Shown here piece after piece: positions 55,163-64,000 of a stretch of 64,000 nt of DNA. Origin of the DNA: Linderina pennispora (Eukaryota > Kickxellomycota > Kickxellomycetes > Kickxellales > Kickxellaceae); contig NW_024468255.1 of NCBI RefSeq assembly GCF_002104995.1, positions 496,001-560,000 of the forward strand, in the 5' to 3' direction. The first letter of the stretch is position 1; the number at the start of each line of letters is the position of its first letter. The notes under the pieces are model-generated. The model saw only the letters and a program-made list of their open reading frames with translations. It was not told the DNA's origin and searched no databases. The position numbers and the translations under genes are program-made.

Positions 55163-58100
55163 ATGAGCTCGCCACAGGCAGACGAACCAGGCGCAGGCAC
55201 ACCGCGTGCGCGCGCGGGCTCTGTGTCTGGGCCAAATGTTGGGCAGCTTGTGGAAGTGCAGGGCATGCGCGGCATCGTGCGGTTCAGCGGAACCACCGGG
55301 TTTGCGACCGGGCGGTGGTGCGGTGTGGAGCTGGAGGAGCCGCGGGGCAAAAACGACGGATCCGTGCAGGGCAAGCGGTACTTTGAGTGTGCGCCAAACT
55401 ACGGGATGTTTGTGCGGCCGTCGCAGGCCAAGGTAGTGGCATCATCAGCGAGCGCGCCGTCAAGCGTGCCGCGCCTAGGCAGACCGGCGGGCGGAGAGTC
55501 GCTGAAGACGCCGCGGCGCACGTCGATGCTGGCGGCCGGATCGCAGACGGCGGGGGCGGCGCAGCGGCTCAGCGGGAGCTTCGGGATACGGGCGGGTGGA
55601 GCGAGCCATTTGCCGGGGGCAAGCGGGATCGCAGCTCGCCGGACCACGGTCTCGGGACTCCGGTCTCCGAGCAGCGCGCGCAGTGCGTCGCGTCATAGCC
55701 TGGTTAGCGAGGGCGGAAGCAGGCCTGGGTCGCGGGAGCTATTGCCGCAGGCGCGTAATGAGACCCCGAGCCCACTGGGCCATGCAGCGGTGGGTGAAGA
55801 GGTGGCTGAGCGCATGCAGACGCCGACCAAGGCGGTGGCCATGGAGGTAGATCCCAAGGACGAGGAGAAGAAGGAGGGAGATGCAGAGCCGACCACGCCT
55901 GAGCCCACAGAGCCGCAGCGCACGCCATACCGCCCGGCGTTGACGATGGATGAGTCTTCGACATTTGGAGCAGGGTCGGCGCCGACGATGAGCGCGCAGA
56001 CGGTGCCGCTGAAGCAGTTTGAGGAGCTGCGGCTAAAGTACAAGTTCCTGGAGCAGAAGCGGTCGGAGGACCGGCAGCGGATCCAGGAGGCGGACAAGAT
56101 GCGCGCCGAGGCGGAGCAAGCGCTGCGTGTGCGGGACAAGCTGGCGACCAAGGTGGGGACGCAGCAGGAGGAGATGCGGGCCCTGAAGGCGAAGTTGAAG
56201 GAGGCGACGAGCGCGCGCGAGAAGTTTGAGCTAATGTACAGCGAGGCGAACGATGCCATGGAGATTCTGACGCTGGACAAGGAGATGGCTGAGGAGAGAG
56301 CCGAGCAGATTGCGCAGGATGTGACAGTGCTGCGTGAGCAGCTGGACGAGGCGAGCGCGAGCCTGGATGTGTACAAGCAGGAGGGCGACCACAGCGCAGT
56401 TCTGGCAGACAGCCCGGACGGCGCGACCGCGCTTGACTATGCGCAGCTGAAGACCCAGAGCGAGCGGCTGAAGGAGGCACTGGTGCGGCTGCGCGACGTG
56501 TCGAATGATACCGAGTCGCGACTGACACAGCGGGTGCGGCAGCTTGAGCGCGAGGCCGAGGCTGCGCAGGAGTTGTCCGAGGAGGCGGAGCGCTACCGGG
56601 AGAAGCTGGAGGTGGCAGAGTCGCAGGTTGAGGATCTGAAGGAGCGGCTGGACGAGGCGCTGGGGGCGGAGGAGATGATCGAGGATCTGTCTGAGCGCAA
56701 CCTGAACCTCAGCGCCAAGGTGGAGGAAATGCAAAGCGTGATCGAGAACCTGGAGGCGCTGTGCGAGGTCAACAACGAGATGGAGGAGACACGGGCAGAG
56801 GAGGAGCAAGGGCTGAAGGCGGAGATCGACCGGCTGATGGTTACGGTCAACGACAAGAACCGGCGCATTGACAAGCTGGAGGAGGCGATGGCGGACTACC
56901 AGTTCAACATCAAGCAGTACCGGGAGCTGGTAGCGAATCTGCAGGGCGAGCTGCAGCGGCTGCGGGAGCGCGAGGAGACGCAGGCGTCAGAGGTGGCAAG
57001 CTTCTCGAGCAAGACGCAGGAGATGATGAGCCTGAATCTGCAGCTGCGGTCGACGATGCTGAAGACCAAGGCCAAGGCGGTTGATCTGGAGATGCGGCGG
57101 CTGGAGGCTGACCAAGCGACGGAGCAGCTTGCGATGACGGAGCCGTTCCTGCCCGACCATTTCTTCAAGTCGGAAGGCGATGCGCTCAAGTCGGTGCTGG
57201 CGTTCAAGCGGCTGGCGGTCAAGAGCGACATTCTCTGCAAGCAGCTGGAGCAGGACGAGAACACCGAGGCGAATGTATCGGACGAGTTTGTTGCGACGGC
57301 AGAGGTGCGCAGCAAGCTGGCACAGTTCTCGGGTGTGGCGGCGGTGCTTGTGCGGCACCTGTCGGGATGCAGCGAGACGGAGTTCATGAAGCTCGGGGCG
57401 CTGTTTGTGGATGCACAGGGCACGGAGCGGCGGCTCAACGGGCTGATTGACGTGATGAAGAAGGAGGAGTTCCGGGCGACTGACTCGCTGCCCGAGATCC
57501 GGCGGCTCACGGCTCAGATGCTGGCGCTGGCGGATTCGCACGTGCCAACGGGCAGCAAGACAGCCACGGGGGTACAGCGGCTGGGCGTGGCAGTTGGGCA
57601 GCTAGCGTTCGGATCTGACGTGCAGCTGGCAAACCTGTTCTACATCGAGCAGCTACTGGCATCGGGGCAGGGCTCAGTGGACGGCTCAGCGGAGCCGGTT
57701 GAAGTGTTCTCTGCCGAGGACAGGCAGCGGATGACAGGCGAGGTTCTGCCGGCGGTGGCAAGCACGATCCAGCACTGCAAGGCGTCGAAGGCGGCGGCGG
57801 TTAAGCTGCTGAAGCGGTCAGAAGAGCTGATCCAAGGCGATCTGTGTGGCAACGACAGTATCAGCGCGCAGGTTGGCGAGGCGCTGCGGCAGAGCTCGCA
57901 ACTGGAGGTGTACTGCACCAAGGTGCGGACGATGATCCAGGAATACTATGCGCAGGGAGGTGGCGAGGAGGACAGGGCTGCCGACAAGGTTACTGTGGAC
58001 CGGGTGGTTGGCGACCTCAACACAGTGGCGCAGGAGGTGTTTGGTAACGCAGATGCCACGGTGCTGGGGCAGGCGCTGAGTGCGGCCCAGAGGCTGGCGC

Positions 58101-58990
58101 AGGAGGTTGGGCGGGCGCTGGCACTGGCGAGCGACGACAGCAACCTGGCGAGGGCGGCTGGGGTGGAGGCGCCGTGGGTCAAGCGCGCAGCGCAGTTCAA
58201 GGCGAGCCTGGTGCGCAATGCAGAGGTGGAAAAGCGCACGGAGGCGCTGAACGAGGAAATCATCAGCCTGGCGCGGGAGCTGAAGTTGCGGGACCAGGCG
58301 ATCCAGGAGTACGGCGTGAAGACCGAAATGCTGGAGAAGCGCACGGAGACAATGCGGCGGCAGGCGGACCAGGTCCAACAGCTCCAACAGCTGCTGGCAG
58401 CAGCGCAGAAGCAGGAGCGGACGTACGAGGAGGCGATCGAGAGCCTGCAAGGGGAGGTGGATACGCTGGAGCGCGAGAACCGCAAGATCAAGCAGACGGC
58501 GGTGGCGAAGGCGGCGGTGCCGAGCGACCAGGCTGGGCTGGCGCTGCCGACGGATCTGGCGGGGCTGCGTCGCAAGATCGAGGTGCTGCAGGAGTCGGTA
58601 GGGTTCCTGCGGCGCGAGAACGCGCACCTGCGCGGCAAGTATGTGTACCGTGGAGCCGCGGCGGTTGAGCAGCTCCGGAAGCCCCTGCTGGTGGCGGCTG
58701 CGGGCGGCCCGGCATCGGCGGAGGTGAGCGCGGCGGTGCGTGAGGCGAAGACGGTTGCACGCGAGGCATGTGTGCTGGCAGCAATGCCGCGGCTGGTTAG
58801 GCTGAAGCCGGCTGAGGAAGCCGAGAAGAAGCCGGCGTGGCAGCCGCTGGCAAAGAAGCCGGAGTTTGAGCTGTACCGACAGCAGACGGTGGTGCAGTCG
58901 CTGCGGGCGCGGGCGGAGAAGGTGCAGGAGAGACTGCATAGCCTGGCCAGGTTCCCAGCGCTGGCTGGCACGGCGACGGTTGTGCTCTGA
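55163..58990 (+). CDS. NIP100: Dynactin p150-Glued homologue
   Basis: Single ORF of 1,275 residues, the length of animal p150Glued. It is the arm subunit of dynactin that tethers dynein to microtubules. The CAP-Gly domain (about 25-95) is intact: [20 protein letters not shown], then the microtubule/EB1-binding GKNDGS and [13 protein letters not shown] basic Ser/Thr/Pro-rich linker (about 95-200) could add microtubule contacts. Long coiled coils span about 285-680 ([20 protein letters not shown]) and 1070-1170. Between them lies the dynactin (p150 intercoil) region, with [20 protein letters not shown]. The ATG at 55163 follows a leader with no earlier in-frame start. It converges on NR2C2AP, 61 bases apart. 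Confidence 0.94.
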   Translation: MSSPQADEPGAGTPRARAGSVSGPNVGQLVEVQGMRGIVRFSGTTGFATGRWCGVELEEPRGKNDGSVQGKRYFECAPNYGMFVRPSQAKVVASSASAPSSVPRLGRPAGGESLKTPRRTSMLAAGSQTAGAAQRLSGSFGIRAGGASHLPGASGIAARRTTVSGLRSPSSARSASRHSLVSEGGSRPGSRELLPQARNETPSPLGHAAVGEEVAERMQTPTKAVAMEVDPKDEEKKEGDAEPTTPEPTEPQRTPYRPALTMDESSTFGAGSAPTMSAQTVPLKQFEELRLKYKFLEQKRSEDRQRIQEADKMRAEAEQALRVRDKLATKVGTQQEEMRALKAKLKEATSAREKFELMYSEANDAMEILTLDKEMAEERAEQIAQDVTVLREQLDEASASLDVYKQEGDHSAVLADSPDGATALDYAQLKTQSERLKEALVRLRDVSNDTESRLTQRVRQLEREAEAAQELSEEAERYREKLEVAESQVEDLKERLDEALGAEEMIEDLSERNLNLSAKVEEMQSVIENLEALCEVNNEMEETRAEEEQGLKAEIDRLMVTVNDKNRRIDKLEEAMADYQFNIKQYRELVANLQGELQRLREREETQASEVASFSSKTQEMMSLNLQLRSTMLKTKAKAVDLEMRRLEADQATEQLAMTEPFLPDHFFKSEGDALKSVLAFKRLAVKSDILCKQLEQDENTEANVSDEFVATAEVRSKLAQFSGVAAVLVRHLSGCSETEFMKLGALFVDAQGTERRLNGLIDVMKKEEFRATDSLPEIRRLTAQMLALADSHVPTGSKTATGVQRLGVAVGQLAFGSDVQLANLFYIEQLLASGQGSVDGSAEPVEVFSAEDRQRMTGEVLPAVASTIQHCKASKAAAVKLLKRSEELIQGDLCGNDSISAQVGEALRQSSQLEVYCTKVRTMIQEYYAQGGGEEDRAADKVTVDRVVGDLNTVAQEVFGNADATVLGQALSAAQRLAQEVGRALALASDDSNLARAAGVEAPWVKRAAQFKASLVRNAEVEKRTEALNEEIISLARELKLRDQAIQEYGVKTEMLEKRTETMRRQADQVQQLQQLLAAAQKQERTYEEAIESLQGEVDTLERENRKIKQTAVAKAAVPSDQAGLALPTDLAGLRRKIEVLQESVGFLRRENAHLRGKYVYRGAAAVEQLRKPLLVAAAGGPASAEVSAAVREAKTVAREACVLAAMPRLVRLKPAEEAEKKPAWQPLAKKPEFELYRQQTVVQSLRARAEKVQERLHSLARFPALAGTATVVL

Positions 58991-59051
58991 GGGGGTTATT
59001 TACTGTTTTTCTATAGTGGGTTTTTAAAAATGAACCAAACTACATCATCTG

Positions 59052-59471
59052 CTACGCAGTGGAGCCGACGAAGTCGAGGGAGTAGATGACGATGCGGCCG
59101 TAAAAGTCGGTGCTCTGGTTGAACAGGATCTTGATGCGGGAGCGCCCAATGACGGCTTCCTCCTGTGGGACATCGAACGACTGCAGCTTGTTGTTGTCGT
59201 CGGCGTAGAGGTTGCATATCTTGGCAGCCTTGATGGCGTCAATGAGCTCGATGTCTTTGCCGACGAAGCCGCCCTGGAACTGGATGAGCACGCTGTTAAT
59301 TTTGACGGGCTGGGCGAACTCAACAAGGATGTACTGCGGCGAGCCTTGGTCGGAGTTCCAGCAGGTCTCGAGGCTGGCATCGAAGAGGTGTGCTTTGCCG
59401 AAGGACTTTGCGTCGCGGTTCAGCACGGAGCTGACCTTGCATTTGGAAATGAGGGGTGTGAGCGAGGACAT
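59052..59471 (-). CDS. NR2C2AP: NR2C2AP (TRA16)-like β-sandwich protein
   Basis: 139 residues from the ATG at 59471, exactly the length of human NR2C2AP as I recall it. Similarity runs end to end: VSSVLNRDAKSFGKAHLFDA, ETCWNSDQGSPQYILVEF, VLIQFQGGFVGKDIEL, LYADDNNKLQSFDVP and FNQSTDFYGRIVIYSL. It has the discoidin/F5-8C-like (galactose-binding) fold expected for the family. The human protein was found as a partner of the nuclear receptor TR4. Fungi lack that receptor, so the ancestral role is unknown. The frame extends 38 codons upstream (a proline run from the GGT repeat), but the shorter start matches the family. It is divergent from MAP1 across 172 bases. Confidence 0.88.
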   Translation of the reverse strand: MSSLTPLISKCKVSSVLNRDAKSFGKAHLFDASLETCWNSDQGSPQYILVEFAQPVKINSVLIQFQGGFVGKDIELIDAIKAAKICNLYADDNNKLQSFDVPQEEAVIGRSRIKILFNQSTDFYGRIVIYSLDFVGSTA

Positions 59472-59643
59472 TGTCTTGCGGAGCGGTAGAAGGGAAAAGC
59501 GAGCATGATCACGCAACAGATGGGAAAATTTTTTTGTTGTGTTGGCAGGTGGTGGTGGTGGTGGTGGCATTTTGGCTACCCGCAATTTCTCTTCTGCTCT
59601 CGTATTTTTTTATTCATTCAGATCCAACCCTAGAAGCACAACA
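59472..59643. promoter_or_regulatory. Bidirectional NR2C2AP/MAP1 promoter with GGT repeat
   Basis: 172 bases between divergent start codons. It contains a GGTGGT... microsatellite at about 59549-59567 and T-runs at 59528-59534 and 59605-59611. The microsatellite makes both flanking frames look extended, but it is best read as promoter sequence. Confidence 0.5.
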
Positions 59644-60750
59644 ATGAGCGACGCATCTCAACACACGTGCCTGCGCGATGGCTGCGACAAGGCGGCGAAG
59701 CTGCAATGCCCGACGTGCGTCAAGCTCGGAATCAAGGGCTCGTTCTTCTGCTCGCAGGAGTGCTTCCGGCAGAGCTGGGGTGCGCACAAGGACGCGCACC
59801 AGGTCGAGAACCCGCGGGCCACGTACAACCCGTTCCCGTCCTACCCCTACACGGGGACGATCCGCCCCGAGTATCCGCTGAGCCCGCGGCGGGCGGTGCC
59901 AGCGGACATTCCGCGGCCCGACTACGCAGACGCATCGGGCGGCGTGTCCCGTCTGGAGCAGAGCTACGGCAACGCGCAAATTTCGGTGCTGACGGAGGCG
60001 GAGACGGCGACGATGCGTCACGTGTGCCGCCTTGGCCGCGAGGTGCTTGACATTGCCGCGCGTGCCGTGAAGGTGGGCGTGACGACCGACGAGATCGATC
60101 GGGTGGTGCATGAGGCGACGATTGCGCGCAAGGCCTACCCGTCGCCGCTGAACTACTACGGGTTCCCGAAGAGCGTCTGCACCAGCGTCAACGAGGTCAT
60201 CTGCCACGGCATCCCCGACCAGCGCGCGCTGCGCGACGGCGACATCATCAACATCGACATTTCGCTCTACAAGGACGGCTTCCACGCCGATCTCAACGAG
60301 ACGTATCTGGTGGGCAATGTCGATGAGGAAGGCCAAAAGCTGGTCAGTGTTACGCGCGAGTGCCTGGACCGCGCCATTGCGCTGGTCAAGCCCGGTGCGC
60401 GGTACCGCGATCTGGGCGCGGCGATTGAATCGCATGCCAAGGCCAACGGCTTCTCGGTCGTGCGCACGTACTGCGGGCATGGTGTCGGCAAGATGTTCCA
60501 CTGTGCGCCGAATGTGCCGCATTATGCGAAGAACAAGGCGGCTGGTGTGATGCGGCCTGGACATGTGTTCACCATCGAGCCCATGATCAATGTTGGCCGG
60601 TTTAACGACCAGACGTGGCGGGACAACTGGACTGCGGTGACGGCCGACGGCAAGCGCAGTGCGCAGTTTGAGCACGGGATCTTGGTCACCGAGACCGGCT
60701 ACGAGGTGCTGACCAAGCGCCTGGAGGATTCGCCTGGTACCCAGCGCTAA
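59644..60750 (+). CDS. MAP1: Methionine aminopeptidase 1, zinc-finger type
   Basis: 368 residues from the ATG at 59644. It removes initiator methionine co-translationally from nascent proteins with small second residues. The N-terminal 60 residues hold the ribosome-associated zinc finger of eukaryotic type-1 enzymes ([33 protein letters not shown]). The M24A domain has all five metal ligands: D205 in NIDISLY, D216 in HADLNETY, H286 in MFHCAP, E312 in FTIEPM and E343 in QFEHGI. The substrate histidine region [20 protein letters not shown] is also present. An in-frame upstream extension to 59539 comes from the promoter GGT repeat and is rejected. It is followed in tandem by PRP16 after 169 bases. 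Confidence 0.96.
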   Translation: MSDASQHTCLRDGCDKAAKLQCPTCVKLGIKGSFFCSQECFRQSWGAHKDAHQVENPRATYNPFPSYPYTGTIRPEYPLSPRRAVPADIPRPDYADASGGVSRLEQSYGNAQISVLTEAETATMRHVCRLGREVLDIAARAVKVGVTTDEIDRVVHEATIARKAYPSPLNYYGFPKSVCTSVNEVICHGIPDQRALRDGDIINIDISLYKDGFHADLNETYLVGNVDEEGQKLVSVTRECLDRAIALVKPGARYRDLGAAIESHAKANGFSVVRTYCGHGVGKMFHCAPNVPHYAKNKAAGVMRPGHVFTIEPMINVGRFNDQTWRDNWTAVTADGKRSAQFEHGILVTETGYEVLTKRLEDSPGTQR

Positions 60751-60851
60751 ACTGCTCTCTGTGAAGTCCCTCACGGGGTTCTGTCTCATCTGAATACACT
60801 TCAAAAACAAAAAAAAGCACCTACCGTAACCACCCACATCCAATGTTCTGG

Positions 60852-60875
60852 TATAAATCCCAAATGGCTATAAAT
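60852..60875 (+). promoter_or_regulatory. Two TATA-like boxes of PRP16
   Basis: TATAAAT occurs at 60852-60858 and again at 60869-60875, the nearer one 45 bases before the PRP16 ATG. Motif and position only. Confidence 0.5.
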
Positions 60876-60919
60876 CAACTGTGTCGCACATTGCATATTT
60901 CCTTCTTTTTTTTTTCACC

Positions 60920-63900
60920 ATGAGCGACAAGGAAGAAAAGATCGTGTTTCGGCAGCCTAACGTGCGTGCACACCTACGAAACCGTCGCGCTGACACGCCG
61001 TCGGATCCAGGCGGCGTGTCTTTGAGCGCGCAGCGGCGCATGGAGGAGCATCGCCGCAGTCGCCGCCACGGGGCGTACCGCAGTGGGATTGCGTCACGCA
61101 CAGGTCGTCAAGAGGGTGCTGGTGGCCGTGAGCGGTCTCCGGTGCGGCGAGACCACAGCAGACCGCGGTCAGGGTACCGTCGCGACACAGATAGACACAG
61201 CTCAAACGGATCAGATCGATACAATTCAGATCGGCGTGGAACAGACCGGCACAGCTCAGATCGCCGCGGCACAGACCGATTTAGTTCCGACCGACTCCAT
61301 ACAGACAGATACGGCTCGGATCGACACGGCCCAGATCGCTACAGCACCAACCGACGGTCCGAGTGGGACGCTCCAACTCCCCAGCGGGCCACCGACATGC
61401 AACCGGCAGAAGCCGCCGTGGCGGACCGCGCCGAATGGGAACGCACACAACGCCAGCTGGAGCGCGACTGGTACACAGTTGATGAGTCAGGCACCGCCGA
61501 CACCCACAACCCGTTCGCCGACTACGTAGACCACGACACGAAGCATGAGGCGCAGCTGCGCGGCCAACAGCAGGCACTGACGGCGCGGCAGAAGCAGTAC
61601 AACCAGGACAACGACCGGTGGGTGGCCACTCGCCTGGCCCAGTCGGGTGTGGTGCAGCAGTCAGGCGCATCCGACGACGACAGCGACGACCGTGTGCAAG
61701 TGCTGGTTCACGACCTCAAGCCAAAGTTCCTGCAGGGGTCGGTGCTGGCGCGCATGGAGATGGTCAAGACCGTGGTCGATCCCACCAGCGACCTGGCTGT
61801 GTTTGCACGCAAGGGCAGTGCGCTGGTGCGCGAGCGCCGCGAGAAGCGCGAGCGTATGAAGGCCACGCGCGACGCCGTCAGTATGGCCGGTACTGTGCTG
61901 GGCAACGTAATGGGCGTGCGGGATGAGGAGGAGGTGAAGGAGGAGAAGCAAGAAGAGGAGGAGAAGGGCGAGAAGGAGCCTGTCGCAGCCTCCAAGCCCT
62001 CGATCCGCGACCAGCGCCAGTCTCTCCCCGCGTTTGCCTGCCGTGATGCGCTGCTGCGCGTAATCGGCGACAACCAGGTGACGATTGTCGTCGGCGAGAC
62101 CGGATCGGGCAAGACCACGCAGCTGGCACAGTACCTTCATGAGGCCGGCTACACCGCACACGGGATGATCGGATGCACGCAACCACGACGCGTGGCGGCC
62201 ATGAGCGTGGCCAAGCGTGTGGCGGAGGAGATGGATGTGCGGCTGGGCGACGAAGTTGGCTACGCCATCCGCTTCGAGGACTGCACGAGCCGCCGCACGC
62301 GCCTCAAGTACATGACCGACGGAGTGCTGCTGCGTGAGGCCCTGACACGCACCGACCTCTCGCAATACTCCGCTATCATCATGGACGAGGCCCATGAGCG
62401 TACGCTCAACACCGATGTGCTGCTGGGCTTACTGCGCCGTCTGGCTGCCCAGCGCCGCGACCTGAAGCTGATTGTCACTTCGGCCACCATGGACGCGCAG
62501 CGCTTCGCCGACTTTTTCGGCAACGCACCAGTCTTCACCATCCCCGGCCGCACCTTCCCCGTCGATGTCATGTTCAGCAAGTCGCCATGTGAGGATTACG
62601 TCGATAGCGCCGTGCGCCAGGTCCTGACCATCCACCTATCGCAGCCTGATGGAGACATCCTGGTCTTCATGACCGGCCAGGAAGATATCGAGGCCTGCTG
62701 CGACGCCGTGCGTGAGCGCCTGGCTGCAGTCGACGGCGCCAAGCCGCTTACCGTGCTGCCCATCTACTCACAGCTGCCCGCGGACTTGCAAGCCCGCATC
62801 TTTGAGCCGGCGCCAGCGCGCAAGGTCGTGGTGGCTACCAACATCGCCGAGACATCATTGACTGTCGACGGCGTCAAGTATGTGGTCGACTCGGGCTACT
62901 ATAAGCTGAAGGTCTACAATCCGCGCATTGGCATGGACGCCCTGCAAATCACTCCCATCTCACAGGCCAACGCCAACCAGCGGTCGGGCCGCGCTGGCCG
63001 AACCGGCCCCGGTGTCGCCTACCGCCTGTACACCGAGCCGGCCTTCCGTACCGAAATGTATGCGAGCCCGATCCCCGAGATCCAGCGCACGAATCTTGCC
63101 TACGTGGTCATGTTGCTCAAGTCCATCGGCATCCAGGATCTGCTGCGCTTCGACTTCCTAGACCCGCCGCCAGCCGACACCATCAAGACCGCCATGTACC
63201 AACTGTGGACCCTGGGCGCCCTGGACAACGTTGGCGCCATCACTGCGCTTGGCCGCCAGATGTCCGAGGTGCCGCTGGACCCGGCGCCAGCCAAAATGCT
63301 GGTGAGCGCTCACGCCCTGGGGTGTACTGCCGAAGTTGCCACCATCGTGGCCATGCTGGCAGTGCCCTCGGTGTTCTACCGGCCGAAAGAGCGCCTGGAG
63401 GAGTCTGATCGGGCGCGCGAAAAGTTCTTTGTGCCTGAGTCCGACCACCTAACGCTACTGAACGTCTACACGCAATGGGCCGCCAACGGCCACCGTGACG
63501 CCTGGTGTGCCCGCCACTTCATCCACGCCAAGTCCATGCGCAAGGCGCGCGAGGTGCGCGACCAGCTGGTGGATATTCTCGAGAACTCGCTGAAGATCCG
63601 TCTGGTCAGCGCCGGCGCCGACTGGGACCGCATTCGCAAGTGCGTGTGCTCGGCATACTTCCACCAGGCGGCTCGCGTCAAGGCCATTGGCGAGTACCTG
63701 AACCTGCGCTCCGGCCTGCCCTGCCATCTGCATCCGACCAGTGCGCTCTACGGCATGGGCTTCACACCCGACTATATAGTCTACCATGAGCTCGTGTATA
63801 CGTCCAAGGAGTACATGCAATGCGTCACGGCCGTCGATCCCCGCTGGCTGGCTGAGCTTGGACCCATGTTTTTCAGTCTACGCGAGTCTGGTGTCAACCG

Positions 63901-64000
63901 TCAGAAGCACGCGGATGAGCAGCGGGCCAAGATGGAGCTGGAGGTCAGAGAGGCCGAGCAGAGGGAGGAGGCCGAACGCAGGAGAAACACAACGCGCACT
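60920..64000 (+). CDS. PRP16: PRP16/DHX38 DEAH-box splicing ATPase, 3' end outside window
   Basis: An uninterrupted frame of 1,027 codons from the ATG at 60920 to the window end. Prp16 drives spliceosome remodelling after the first transesterification step. The N-terminus is Arg/Asp/Ser-rich with repeats of DRxSSDRRGT type (about residues 85-150). Prp16-specific stretches follow: [46 protein letters not shown] and [11 protein letters not shown]. The helicase core has motif [10 protein letters not shown] (392-400), [12 protein letters not shown] at 489-492, TSAT, a [17 protein letters not shown] segment and motif [12 protein letters not shown] (687-696). The winged-helix, ratchet and OB regions follow ([49 protein letters not shown]). 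Only the last tail is missing. Confidence 0.96.
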   Translation, partial: MSDKEEKIVFRQPNVRAHLRNRRADTPSDPGGVSLSAQRRMEEHRRSRRHGAYRSGIASRTGRQEGAGGRERSPVRRDHSRPRSGYRRDTDRHSSNGSDRYNSDRRGTDRHSSDRRGTDRFSSDRLHTDRYGSDRHGPDRYSTNRRSEWDAPTPQRATDMQPAEAAVADRAEWERTQRQLERDWYTVDESGTADTHNPFADYVDHDTKHEAQLRGQQQALTARQKQYNQDNDRWVATRLAQSGVVQQSGASDDDSDDRVQVLVHDLKPKFLQGSVLARMEMVKTVVDPTSDLAVFARKGSALVRERREKRERMKATRDAVSMAGTVLGNVMGVRDEEEVKEEKQEEEEKGEKEPVAASKPSIRDQRQSLPAFACRDALLRVIGDNQVTIVVGETGSGKTTQLAQYLHEAGYTAHGMIGCTQPRRVAAMSVAKRVAEEMDVRLGDEVGYAIRFEDCTSRRTRLKYMTDGVLLREALTRTDLSQYSAIIMDEAHERTLNTDVLLGLLRRLAAQRRDLKLIVTSATMDAQRFADFFGNAPVFTIPGRTFPVDVMFSKSPCEDYVDSAVRQVLTIHLSQPDGDILVFMTGQEDIEACCDAVRERLAAVDGAKPLTVLPIYSQLPADLQARIFEPAPARKVVVATNIAETSLTVDGVKYVVDSGYYKLKVYNPRIGMDALQITPISQANANQRSGRAGRTGPGVAYRLYTEPAFRTEMYASPIPEIQRTNLAYVVMLLKSIGIQDLLRFDFLDPPPADTIKTAMYQLWTLGALDNVGAITALGRQMSEVPLDPAPAKMLVSAHALGCTAEVATIVAMLAVPSVFYRPKERLEESDRAREKFFVPESDHLTLLNVYTQWAANGHRDAWCARHFIHAKSMRKAREVRDQLVDILENSLKIRLVSAGADWDRIRKCVCSAYFHQAARVKAIGEYLNLRSGLPCHLHPTSALYGMGFTPDYIVYHELVYTSKEYMQCVTAVDPRWLAELGPMFFSLRESGVNRQKHADEQRAKMELEVREAEQREEAERRRNTTRT

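Noticed and set aside
59539-59643. N-terminal glycine-rich extension of methionine aminopeptidase, and the opposing proline-rich extension of NR2C2AP
   Set aside because: Both come from the same GGT microsatellite in the shared promoter. The family-length starts lie downstream.

Overview
This is a stretch of a compact fungal nuclear genome. Several things point to fungi: a GH72 β-1,3-glucanosyltransferase with an X8/CBM43 module and GPI signal, a fungal-type RAV1, MATA_HMG-type HMG boxes, and short GTAAGT...AG introns. The presence of NR2C2AP, an Rpp14 subunit, a PXYLP1-like phosphatase and a lineage-type F-box/LRR protein argues for an early-diverging lineage. A Kickxellomycotina (Coemansia-like) genome is my inference, not something proven here. 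Coding regions are GC-rich in third positions, apart from two orphan-looking genes at 40.9-44.4 kb.

Layout. 0-5.3 kb: RNase P subunit RPP14 (partial), KRR1, TSR1 and XAP5, an RNA-processing and ribosome-biogenesis cluster in convergent and divergent pairs. 6.3-7.8 kb: a bZIP factor. 7.8-16.9 kb: a gene-poor island built around a 1,225-bp inverted repeat (9947-11171 and 14895-16119). Each arm carries an elongator tRNA-Met and a 78-codon ORF. The 3.7-kb interior holds a secreted histidine acid phosphatase and a tRNA-Glu. 16.9-26.6 kb: a GAS1-type glucanosyltransferase, importin-11/KAP120 (3 exons) and GCN5 (7 exons, three of its introns unusually long). 26.8-32.5 kb: two HMG-box transcription-factor genes in tandem, separated by 2.7 kb of non-coding DNA. 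33.3-36.4 kb: a split RRM + CCHC + RS gene. 37.8-40.5 kb: UTP25. 40.9-44.4 kb: an unrecognised gene and an F-box/LRR-like gene. 44.5-52.9 kb: epsin ENT3, MIC60 and RAV1, all on the minus strand. 53.0-64 kb: a BolA protein, cyclophilin A, dynactin p150, NR2C2AP, methionine aminopeptidase 1 and PRP16 (running off the window).

Most genes are housekeeping: KRR1, TSR1 and UTP25 act in small-subunit processome/pre-40S maturation; PRP16, XAP5 and probably the RS protein in mRNA splicing; ENT3 in endosomal trafficking; RAV1 in V-ATPase assembly; MIC60 in cristae. The two most unusual regions are the long, apparently perfect inverted repeat and the tandem HMG pair. Many gene models here are spliced, and I rebuilt their exons from splice sites, reading phase and family similarity.
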